A model generated the notes under the pieces. It was not told where the DNA came from. It made no database searches and saw only the letters and a program-made list of their open reading frames with translations. A DNA stretch of 64,000 nt from Arthrobacter sp. EpRS71 (lineage in GTDB: Bacteria; Actinomycetota; Actinomycetes; Actinomycetales; Micrococcaceae), in the NCBI RefSeq assembly GCF_001512285.1, contig NZ_LNUV01000006.1, positions 2,030,809 to 2,094,808 on the forward strand, in the 5' to 3' direction. The position numbers and the translations under genes were made by a program. Of this stretch, positions 26,487 through 32,679 are shown one piece after another (position 1 is the first letter of the stretch; each line of letters begins with the position of its first letter).

Positions 26487-27063
26487 GCGTTTCGTCCTTT
26501 CGGGAACCGGGAGCAGAGGGATTCAAAGGAGCATCCCAATTGACCTCATCCCAATCGATTTCCCATGTATCTAAAGCTGGCCGACGGGTAACGGCATGGA
26601 GTCCGGTGGTTTCATAGAAAGCTTCGTTGTCTTCGACCGGCACCAGGAAATTGATCGTGGCCGTGCTTACTCCGCTACGCCCTCCACGCGTTACCGTTAC
26701 CGTGTCGGTGTGCATCTTTTTGCCCCGCCTACGATTCCTACGAGTTTTGGGGTCCCGCAGTGGAGGCACGGAGTCATCAGCGGGAACGACGAGAAGTTCA
26801 ACACTGTAGCCGATAGCGCGCAGCATCTTCGCGAAGGTGGAAATTTGGACATTTCCATTCCCACTGAGGATTTGGGATACTCGACTTTCACCCACATTAA
26901 GTCGTTCTGCTAAATCCTTTTGGGAAATTGAGCTTGCTTCCAGCGCGCGGTGAAGAACGGCCCTAACTTGCATCGCCAATCGAGCAGCGGCGAGCCCTTG
27001 CTGCCCTACAGGCGTCGACTCTCGCTCCTGGATGAGCGTTTGCGAACTCTGGCTATTTGTCAT
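26476..27063 (-). CDS. HigA-like antitoxin with C-terminal chaperone-addiction-type extension
   Basis: A 195-aa protein. A Xre/HigA helix-turn-helix spans about residues 33-92 (SISQKDLAERLNVGESRVSQ, STFAKMLRAIGYSVELLV), giving DNA binding and autorepression. A basic linker (TRRNRRRGKK) and a 75-residue tail follow, with a hydrophobic strand (TATINFLVPV) and three tryptophans (W167, W171, W176) near the end. Classical HigA antitoxins end soon after the HTH. Such a tail matches the chaperone-addiction domain of TAC antitoxins, which binds SecB. AGGAGG lies 9 nt upstream, inside the toxin gene; it overlaps the toxin by 11 nt. Confidence 0.8.
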   Translation of the reverse strand: MTNSQSSQTLIQERESTPVGQQGLAAARLAMQVRAVLHRALEASSISQKDLAERLNVGESRVSQILSGNGNVQISTFAKMLRAIGYSVELLVVPADDSVPPLRDPKTRRNRRRGKKMHTDTVTVTRGGRSGVSTATINFLVPVEDNEAFYETTGLHAVTRRPALDTWEIDWDEVNWDAPLNPSAPGSRKDETHVK

Positions 27064-27589
27064 GAAGCAGATCCTCCTGCCTAACTATTCTTGTGAACTT
27101 CTTGTCCGGCTCGCGGGTTTGATTTCCATCTTTGCCCCAAAAGCATGCGAGACGAATGTGTTCATCAAATATCGGTATTTCATCCCAGTCCGGGTTCTTT
27201 GACAGGCTGAATCGGCTCGTCTTAGCTACGTAGTGGCCCTTGCCGTCAGTGTCGTAGAAAGCTGCCCGAAGCCAGCTAGCACGAAACTCCCAGACCCCTT
27301 GCTCGAGTTGATTCAACTCGTGCAGGACAGCAGGCTCACCGTTTTGAGCAAAATATTCGCAAATTACGAAAATCTCATCTATCAAATCAATCTGGTCAAG
27401 ATCGGGAAGGGTCTTAGAGTGTCTATTCTCAAATTTGCCCTCCTTGAGCTCGTCCCAAGCTGTCGAAGAAGGTGACGTTACGCCGTCACTTCGCAGACCA
27501 CACTCGATGACGTGCTCTGCGCCCTGAACGATCTTCCTTCGCACCACTTTACCCAATCGTAAACCCCCAAGGGAGAAACTAACAGTCAC
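27053..27589 (-). CDS. HigB-like toxin (RelE/ParE fold) of the TAC module
   Basis: A protein of up to 178 aa. The C-terminal half has the HigB/Gp49 pattern: ELNQLEQGVWEFRASWLR (residues 91-108), AAFYDTDGKG, then RLACFWGKDGNQTREPDKKF and RIVRQEDLLHDK. This order (Leu-Glu-x-G-x-W-E-x-R, a basic KKxxxTP-like stretch, terminal helix) is that of mRNA-cleaving HigB toxins. The N-terminal 60 residues are extra. GTG at 27589 has no Shine-Dalgarno and sits 4 nt after CATAAT. TTG at 27556, 7 nt after GGGGG, or GTG at 27544 are good alternative starts. It is the first gene of the operon, as in Rv1955. Confidence 0.72.
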   Translation of the reverse strand: MTVSFSLGGLRLGKVVRRKIVQGAEHVIECGLRSDGVTSPSSTAWDELKEGKFENRHSKTLPDLDQIDLIDEIFVICEYFAQNGEPAVLHELNQLEQGVWEFRASWLRAAFYDTDGKGHYVAKTSRFSLSKNPDWDEIPIFDEHIRLACFWGKDGNQTREPDKKFTRIVRQEDLLHDK

Positions 27590-27863
27590 GCTAATTATGC
27601 GCGAAGCAGGGGCGGTAGTGCTTACGCCGCGCAGTCATGCCCCGCAGATCGCCCCAGGGGCCACGAGCACGCCAAACAGCGGCGGATTATGAAGCTGAGC
27701 CGACGTCATCGGTTGACCACTTTACGAAGTCGTTCAAGCTGTCATCTGAGAGATTGGGTTCGTGCCCGTCCAAAGGGTCGCTGACGGTCCCAACGGGGAT
27801 ACCATGCGCATGACGCCATGGAACGGGGTATCAGCCCTACGGAGGACCGAGACTAGAGTCCGC
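27590..27863. other. Spacer upstream of the TAC operon with a possible coding remnant
   Basis: The TAC promoter should be here: CATAAT lies 4 nt before the toxin GTG (minus strand) next to a near-palindrome cgctaattatgcg (27589-27601), a possible antitoxin operator. On the minus strand, 27710-27853 holds an open frame ending LNDFVKWSTDDVGSAS that has no start codon after an in-frame TGA. It may be the tail of a lost gene. Confidence 0.4.
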
Positions 27864-28235
27864 TTAGGCTGCGCTGACAGGGCGCCAATCTTTCAGCTTC
27901 TCGTAGGAGAAGAACTCCGAATGACGGGCTAATATGTTGCCGCATCCGTAGCCACGCCATATCCCAAGGTCCTTAAGCTTCTGGTGGTTCACATTTCCCC
28001 ACTGGTTCACGAACCCCTCCCGTTGCGCCCACGTGTCTATGCACCACTGACGCAGACCCGGAGGATACCGAAAATAGGAATCCGGCGGGCAGCCCAGTCC
28101 TTCCTTCTCGCACCACCTCTCCACGTCCGCCTTCGTGTCCCAAAAGCCGCCCGTTTCGGCATACTCCAAGAACACTTGCGGGACCTTGCCGCCCGGAGCC
28201 CTCGATCCGCTCCTTTCAAGCCGCCTACGACTCAT
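27864..28235 (-). CDS. Unknown protein downstream of the small terminase
   Basis: A 123-aa protein with many Trp, Tyr and Gly residues (GGFWDTKADVERWCEKEGLG, PPGLRQWCIDTWAQREGFVNQWGNVNHQKL). It starts inside the last codons of the small-terminase frame (11-nt overlap), the place where phages encode the large terminase, but it has no Walker motifs and is too short. Four cysteines are present without a clear zinc pattern. I do not recognise the family. Confidence 0.5.
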   Translation of the reverse strand: MSRRRLERSGSRAPGGKVPQVFLEYAETGGFWDTKADVERWCEKEGLGCPPDSYFRYPPGLRQWCIDTWAQREGFVNQWGNVNHQKLKDLGIWRGYGCGNILARHSEFFSYEKLKDWRPVSAA

Positions 28236-28591
28236 GACGAATCACCCAACCCAAAGCCAACATGCCAGCAGGAGTATGACCAAGCTGCCCGCCCAGGTGA
28301 CGCATCTCCTGCGCCTGCCAAGCACTAGCCGAACCCTCATAGATGGCCCGTGCATGGCACACATAGGCAGCCACAGCAGGGACAAAAACTGTCATCCCAC
28401 TCGTTCGCCTGGGGTGATTTCCATAGATTTCGCCACAATTTCTTGTCTTCTGGAGACCAAATGCCCGATTTGGGCAAGGGCGGAACGGACAACCTGCAAC
28501 CGTCAGCGGGAAGCTCGATGAGCCCAGAACGCACGCCAGGACTGCGATGCCGGGAGTTAGGTTTAGTTGGATTAGCTTTCGGGCCAGGCAT
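28225..28591 (-). pseudogene. Phage terminase small subunit, frameshifted
   Basis: The first part (MPGPKANPTKPNSRHRSPG ... LWKSPQANEWDD) and the second (TVFVPAVAAYVCHARAIYEG ... LGHTPAGMLALGWVI) together give the usual actinophage small-terminase sequence, but they lie in two frames joined near 28393. Reading on in the first frame gives a cysteine-rich nonsense tail ending at 28337. The start has a near-perfect AAAGGAGG Shine-Dalgarno. TerS recognises DNA for packaging. Its presence without capsid genes is typical of phage satellites. One extra base, or a programmed shift, would explain the break. Confidence 0.75.
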
Positions 28592-28672
28592 CCTGGCCTC
28601 CTTTCAGTTGGGTCTATCCGCTTGCCGCGCACCCTAAAGACCTCACCGGCGGTCTGGCTCAGTGGCACCTCT

Positions 28673-28692
28673 AGGCCCCTCCCCCCTGGGGT
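28673..28692. other. G-tract region upstream of the terminase remnant (possible cos-like site)
   Basis: On the minus strand the sequence reads caccccaggggggaggggcc, about 80 nt upstream of the small-terminase start. Actinophage packaging sites often lie just before the terminase gene in G-rich DNA. This is position-based inference only. Confidence 0.25.
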
Positions 28693-28735
28693 GTTGAAGT
28701 CCTTGTCGAGGATGCTCTTTGGCATGATCTGTTAC

Positions 28736-28930
28736 ATGACTAAAGAAGATAGAGAAGTAGAACGCGAACGCCTCACTCAGGTTGGGCGGGAGTTCGACAA
28801 GCAAGCGCCTGCTCGTCATCGCGGTGACTTACCCAAAGATGAACAAGCAGTCATTAATGCTGAGGCTAAAGATGCGCACGCCAGGCTTGCGGAGATGGCT
28901 AAGGAAGACAAAGCTCAGCAAGAGAAGTAG
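28736..28930 (+). CDS. Small charged helical protein
   Basis: A 64-aa protein, almost entirely charged and helical (MTKEDREVERERLTQVGREF ... AHARLAEMAKEDKAQQEK). The ATG at 28736 is chosen because the upstream frame runs through the terminase leader region in antisense. It is on the opposite strand to its neighbours, so it is probably a later cargo gene. Function unknown. Confidence 0.5.
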   Translation: MTKEDREVERERLTQVGREFDKQAPARHRGDLPKDEQAVINAEAKDAHARLAEMAKEDKAQQEK

Positions 28931-29043
28931 CTGTCCGCTTTCCCTTTGTGGACACGGCAAGGTTGTAAAGGATTCCGAAGCAACCATTCACACAACAGGC
29001 CTGTAGCCTTTGCTGAGTTGCTTTGTCTTGATAAGGGGGAAGT

Positions 29044-29394
29044 GTGCAGTTCAAGCGTTCTGCTGGCTTGTTTGTAACAGGTGTTTGGCTTTCTATTGGC
29101 GGCACAGTCCTCAGTTGGTTTGGTGTGATGACTGGTATCTCGTCATCTAACTCTTATTTCAGTAGTGGCCCGGCTGCTGGTTCCGTGTTTGCGATGCTGC
29201 TTGGTGGCGCTGCTGGGCTGGCTGGTTTCATATGTTTGGCCGTGGCAGCATACCGGGCGTTGTTCAAGATTGATGCCCTTTACGTGCCGGTGAAGATGGA
29301 CGGGGTGTACGTTCCCGCGCCGCAGAACGTATCTAACCAGGTACCGCATCCGCCGGGCTACCCGCCGATGGGCAACCAGCACTACCAGCAGTAG
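29044..29394 (+). CDS. Small two-helix membrane protein
   Basis: A 116-aa protein with two membrane helices (about residues 7-28 and 45-70), a glycine/serine-rich loop and a C-terminal proline/tyrosine tail (YVPAPQNVSNQVPHPPGYPP). The GTG start at 29044 follows AAGGGGGA. Function unknown. Small membrane proteins of this kind occur as superinfection-exclusion or accessory genes in prophages, but nothing here proves that. Confidence 0.55.
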   Translation: MQFKRSAGLFVTGVWLSIGGTVLSWFGVMTGISSSNSYFSSGPAAGSVFAMLLGGAAGLAGFICLAVAAYRALFKIDALYVPVKMDGVYVPAPQNVSNQVPHPPGYPPMGNQHYQQ

Positions 29395-29480
29395 GGGTGC
29401 CGCTATTTAAGTGCAATGTGCCTTACCTAAAGCGTTTGGGTGTCGGTACTTCCGACGCAACCAAATTATTGGGAGCACAC

Positions 29481-29567
29481 ATGAGCAATGATTATTCGAC
29501 AGCTTGGGATGCCCTTGCTGAGACCATTGGGGCTGGCCAGGTGCTCACCTGGGCGGGGAGGTCGTAA
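29481..29567 (+). CDS. Tiny ORF, possibly a truncated gene start
   Basis: A 28-codon frame (MSNDYSTAWDALAETIGAG...) with GGGAG 6 nt before the ATG. It may be the head of a gene cut off by rearrangement. It overlaps a minus-strand small ORF with an even better ribosome site, so at most one of the pair is likely to matter. Confidence 0.25.
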   Translation: MSNDYSTAWDALAETIGAGQVLTWAGRS

Positions 29568-29602
29568 AGCTCTATCTGGCGGGGCTGGTAGTCGTAGGCC
29601 AT
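29492..29602 (-). CDS. Tiny ORF in the minus-strand early cluster
   Basis: A 36-aa frame (MAYDYQPRQIELYDLPAQVS...) with GGAAGGA 6 nt before the ATG. It starts 3 nt after the preceding gene's stop, in line with a compact operon. It looks like a short phage-type protein. It is antisense to the plus-strand tiny ORF at 29481. Confidence 0.4.
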   Translation of the reverse strand: MAYDYQPRQIELYDLPAQVSTWPAPMVSARASQAVE

Positions 29603-29605
29603 ATG

Positions 29606-29800
29606 TCAGTTCCTTCCGCGGTCGCGGGTTACGTTTTTGACAGCAGTGCGGGCTGTCGGGTCGGCGTGCAGTCCGCGCCCGTGGGAGGGTTCGCGGACAG
29701 CGGTGTTGTTGCTGAGGCTTTGAAGCCTTTGATTTAGTGGGAGGGCCATGTCGCACCAGTAGCGGATTTCGGATTCGTATGAGGCTGGGGACCTATTCAT
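29606..29800 (-). CDS. Small hypothetical protein of the element
   Basis: A 64-aa protein (MNRSPASYESEIRYWCDMAL...). Its ATG overlaps the upstream stop by 4 nt (ATGA), a sign of coupled translation. Amphipathic N-terminal half, basic C-terminal half. No known family. Confidence 0.45.
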   Translation of the reverse strand: MNRSPASYESEIRYWCDMALPLNQRLQSLSNNTAVREPSHGRGLHADPTARTAVKNVTRDRGRN

Positions 29801-29913
29801 TTCGCATCATCCGTTTCTTCCCGTGCAGACCGGTCGGCGTCGATGGCGTCCCAAAGGTGGACAAGTTCTGTATGGAGAGCCGCTAGATGTTGCAGCATGT
29901 CGGCTTCGGTCAT
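29797..29913 (-). CDS. Small acidic helical protein of the element
   Basis: A 38-aa protein (MTEADMLQHLAALHTELVHL...). The ATG at 29913 has GGAAG 8 nt upstream. A longer version from GTG at 30084, overlapping the replication-gene stop (GTGA), is possible, but its added part is encoded by repeat-rich DNA that looks non-coding. Confidence 0.45.
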   Translation of the reverse strand: MTEADMLQHLAALHTELVHLWDAIDADRSAREETDDAK

Positions 29914-29987
29914 TCCCGTCACTTCCGGGCGTCTCAAGGTGGGTGACGCATGATGCGAAGAGAATTCCCCGTTTTGAGTAGTTGACT

Positions 29988-30066
29988 GTCTCCCACCGTC
30001 TCCCGACTGTCTCCCGAGACGGTGGCAGGTGTTTGGTGTCCGTCCCGTTTCTTTAGAACGGGAGAC
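29988..30066. repeat. Iteron-like GTCTCCC repeats next to the replication gene
   Basis: GTCTCCC occurs at 29988-29994, 29998-30004 and 30009-30015, about one helical turn apart, and inverted at 30060-30066. An 8-bp inverted repeat (accgtctc/gagacggt) spans 29996-30024, and hexamer repeats gacact-gacact-gacgct follow at 30064-30081. This could be a replication origin of the element, beside its AAA ATPase gene. Confidence 0.4.
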
Positions 30067-30080
30067 ACTGACACTGACGC

Positions 30081-31182
30081 TCACGCCGCTCCCGGCTCAG
30101 TACTTGGATTTACCCTGTAGGGCTCTATCAAATGGTGTTCATTAGCGTTCCGAGCCCCGGCCTTGATGCTTAGAAAGCCGTCAGCTTCAAGGACAAAGAT
30201 TGCCGCCCGTAGGTTTTCCTCTTTGCCGGATACCAGCTGTTTGATCTTGCGGAAACTAGGTGGGTTCGGGGAGTCTTCAACGCATCGTGAATTACGTTCC
30301 ATGAGGTCTCATAACTGGGAACCGTTCTCGTTCGGTTTTCGAGGAGGTTCAAACTGTGAAGAGAATGCGGTTTGGTTCGGTCGAATCCACCGTGACAATG
30401 GCAGTCTATTGAGTGCGGTCACTCTTGCGACACTCGCCAGAGACGGGCCGAACCTGTCCCGGTCGATCCTTGCCGACGCGTAGGGCGATCTGGCCGACCA
30501 TGCCGACGCCCACTGGTACAAGAATTTCCACCATGTAGGCGGCGCCCGTAAGGTACGACAACTTCGCCTGAGCGCCTATGGCAAACCGCCCGCGACCCTC
30601 GGCGGACTTCGTAACGTGGTCAACGACCACGACCGCCGCACCTGGTCGTGATGCGAGTTTCCGTGGCACGCGCCGCCCCCAGGCACTGACCTCATCGTTG
30701 TCGATGGACTTCACGCCGTAGACCGCGAACGCTTCGGTTACTCCGTCGATCACGGCCATGGCGTATTCGTTTTGTAGGATCTGCCCCCACTCGGCGTTTT
30801 CATCGGTGAAAGTCACCGGGTCAACGTCAGGGCGAATGTAGTCCAAGTTCTCACTGATTTCGGCAGCGCTGGCACCCATCATTAACAGCCTGCTGATCAC
30901 GGAGGCCGCATCAGATTCGAAATCTATGTAGCGGCACCTGTGACCGGCACTTATCTGCCTCGTTGTTTCGAACTGAGCCATCATGCTCTTGCAAGACTCA
31001 GATTCACCGTTGAAAGCATGAACCAAGCCCCTGTAGAGCGTGTGCCGTCCGTCGGTGCGGCTCATGAGGGACGGTCTGAGTGGCTTGTAAGTGCCATTGA
31101 GGTAAGCCGTAAGGTCGATTGGCTTCCAGCTTGCGGTGGCCCGCGCTGCTGGCCTTTTGAGCGACGTGGCTTCTTGTTCAGA
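30081..31182 (-). pseudogene. AAA ATPase/replication protein of the element, degraded
   Basis: One RepA/primase-type protein is recoverable across several breaks. Residues near the start read SWKPIDLTAYLNGTYKPL but no start codon lies between them and an in-frame TAG at 31183-31185. The Walker A reads GESESCKS, with the second Gly replaced by Cys. Walker B-like AMAVIDGVTEA is present. The frame then meets TAG at 30406-30408 and a TGA near 30352. A +2 shift near 30302 restores the C-terminal winged-helix part (KIKQLVSGKEENLRAAIFVL ... HHLIEPYR). It would have driven replication of the element. It is clearly inactive. Confidence 0.75.
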
Positions 31183-31264
31183 CTATTGCTGTCCTATGTT
31201 CGGTCGGATCACTGTCGATGGTCCCCCCACCGCGACTTGCTCAAGGTCACGGTGGGGGATGCTG

Positions 31265-31519
31265 CTAGGCCGGCATGGCGGGCAGCTCGGTGAGTTGTTT
31301 CTGTGTCGAGGTGAACGCTGCGGCGACAGTGCGGAGCGTTAGTTCCTCCACTTCGATTACTTCCAACCCACGGGATCCGTAGGTGTGTGCGTGGAGAAGT
31401 CCGCGGATGGGGCCTGCTGACCATTCGGGGCGGATCGTGCAGACAAACGCGGCTAGCTTTATTGCCTGCTCCTGCGTCATACGGCGGACAGAGGGCACGG
31501 TAAATGCGGTGCTGTTCAT
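31265..31519 (-). CDS. Conserved small protein of actinobacterial integrative elements
   Basis: An 84-aa protein (NSTAFTVPSVRRMTQEQAIK ... RPEWSAGPIRGLLHAHT). Short proteins with this VRRMTxEQAxxLAA and RPEWSAGPI pattern sit between the excisionase and replication genes of Arthrobacter-type elements. Function unknown; a replication accessory is plausible. Confidence 0.6.
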   Translation of the reverse strand: MNSTAFTVPSVRRMTQEQAIKLAAFVCTIRPEWSAGPIRGLLHAHTYGSRGLEVIEVEELTLRTVAAAFTSTQKQLTELPAMPA

Positions 31520-31646
31520 TTGAGGCCTTTGTCTAGTTCGTGTGGTGTGGTGGTGGTTCGGTGGTGCATCCCTTGGTGTTCCCTCCCCAGAGAACAGTTC
31601 AGGGTCTTGCCTCAGCCTGGTGAGCTTAATAGTGAAGGTGTTTCGA

Positions 31647-31844
31647 TTAGGCGGCGCTCTGCTCGAACGCCTGGTTGATGTAGTCGTTGATGTAGAATTC
31701 CCGGAACATCCTGCGCCCGCCGATTTTGGCCAAACGTGGCGCCGTTCCGTTGTGAAGCATCCAGCGAAGTTGCGCGGGAGACTTCCGAAGACGATCAGCG
31801 GCTTCCGGCGGGGTCAGCAACGTGGTTACACCTACGAGCGCCAT
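31647..31844 (-). CDS. Excisionase-like AlpA/HTH protein
   Basis: A 65-aa winged-HTH protein (LLTPPEAADRLRKSPAQLRW, then KIGGRRMFREFYINDYI). This is the usual recombination directionality factor next to actinobacterial tyrosine integrases, bending DNA for excision. GGAAGGAA lies 5 nt before the ATG. It heads the minus-strand cluster and points away from the integrase remnant. Confidence 0.75.
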   Translation of the reverse strand: MALVGVTTLLTPPEAADRLRKSPAQLRWMLHNGTAPRLAKIGGRRMFREFYINDYINQAFEQSAA

Positions 31845-31900
31845 TCGGTTCCTTCCGGTCTAGATCATTTTGTTGCGGTAGCTCCAACATCACCATCTAA

Positions 31901-32629
31901 GTCAGGTCAGTTCTTCGCGGCGCACGAAACGATCGAATGCTAGCCACCGATCCCGCTGATGGCGTTTCCCTGCCCCGCACGCGCAAGGCCGAACATGCAA
32001 TGAGCATCCCATCCCCTGCGGACGTTGGCGCCCTCCTGATGGCCTCGGAGCCTTGGTTCAAACCATTCGTTGCCATGTGCGCTTTCGCAGGGTTGCGCTT
32101 GGGTGAAGCTGCGGCAGTACAGCTCGGGGACATAGATTTCTTGCGACGTACTCTAGCTGTGCAGCGGCAAGTACAGAGAGCCGGCAGGGGCCAGGTAGCC
32201 ATTACGTTGCCCAAGTACGGATCCGAACGCCTAGTACATATCCCTGACGGTCTAGTGCAGATACTTGCCGTGCACGTGCAGCACGTTGGAGTGCATGGCG
32301 AACAGCAATGGCTATTTATCGGGGATCAAGGCCTGCCGCCGCATCAAAACACTTCCGGCTACTGGTGGCGTAAAACAGTAAAGGCCGCAGGTCTTGAAGC
32401 TGTGAGACTCCATGACCTGCGGCACTTTTATGCGTCGGGGTTGATTGCTGCTGGTTGCGATGTCGTAACGGTTCAGCGGGCTCTAGGCCACTCGAAAGCA
32501 ACCACTACGTTGAACACTTACGCCCATCTTTGGCCTACCGCTGAGGACCGAACCAGGACCGCAGCTAGCGCCATGATGGATGACGCGCTCAGCATTTCTG
32601 CGGACTCCCTGCGGACTGAACAAGCCTGA
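31901..32629 (+). pseudogene. Tyrosine recombinase (integrase), N-terminal part missing
   Basis: The frame is open from 31901 (VRSVLRGARNDRMLATDPAD) to the stop at 32627-32629, with a TAA just before it. The catalytic domain is complete: Arg in AGLRLGEAA, Lys in LPKYGSERLV, HDLRHFYAS (His-x-x-Arg), LGHSKATTTLNTYAHL (His and nucleophile Tyr). The N-terminal arm-binding domain and most of the core-binding domain, usually about 150 residues, are absent. The first ATG is at 31937 with no ribosome site. It lies beside the right attachment repeat, as expected for the gene that inserted the element. The remaining protein is unlikely to act alone. Confidence 0.8.
32599..32617. repeat. Right CGGACT double repeat (possible integrase arm site)
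   Basis: Two tgcggact copies 11 nt apart, 40 nt inside the right attachment repeat and in the same orientation as the pair at 24589-24607. They are within the last integrase codons, so chance or coding constraint cannot be excluded. Confidence 0.3.
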
Positions 32630-32658
32630 CCCCAGCAATCAAGCGGGAAAACGGCTGT

Positions 32659-32679
32659 AATCACACGTTGAAGCGGAAC
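32659..32679. repeat. Right attachment-site repeat inside the ychF 3' end
   Basis: A 21-nt sequence that encodes the last codons and stop of ychF on the minus strand. It matches 24473-24493 at 20 of 21 positions, so insertion left ychF intact. Confidence 0.8.

Larger units (their letters stand above)
24473..32679. mobile_element. Integrated 8.2-kb phage-satellite-like element in the 3' end of ychF
   Basis: It is bounded by direct repeats (24473-24493 and 32659-32679, 20 of 21 identical), the right copy being the last codons of ychF. Contents from the right: a truncated tyrosine integrase, an AlpA-like excisionase, a conserved small protein, a broken AAA ATPase/replication gene, small genes, a frameshifted small terminase, then a toxin-antitoxin-chaperone operon and a HTH protein at the left end. 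No capsid, portal or tail gene is present. This resembles phage-inducible islands or satellites. The broken integrase, replication gene and terminase indicate decay, while the left cargo looks intact. Base composition is visibly AT-richer in the left half. Confidence 0.8.

Noticed and set aside
27710..27853. Minus-strand frame of 47 codons ending LNDFVKWSTDDVGSAS
   Set aside because: It follows an in-frame TGA and has no start codon, so it is noted only as a possible gene remnant within the spacer.
28225..28725. A 166-codon minus-strand frame starting MPKSILDKDF
   Set aside because: Only its last third matches terminase sequence. The first part runs through the G-rich leader and the out-of-frame start of TerS.
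29914..30084. N-terminal extension of the 38-aa protein from GTG 30084
   Set aside because: The added residues are encoded by tandem repeats and lack homology-like features; the ATG at 29913 has its own ribosome site.
24473..32679. CRISPR array, capsid, portal or tail genes in the element
   Set aside because: No regularly spaced repeat-spacer units and no structural phage proteins were found on either strand.
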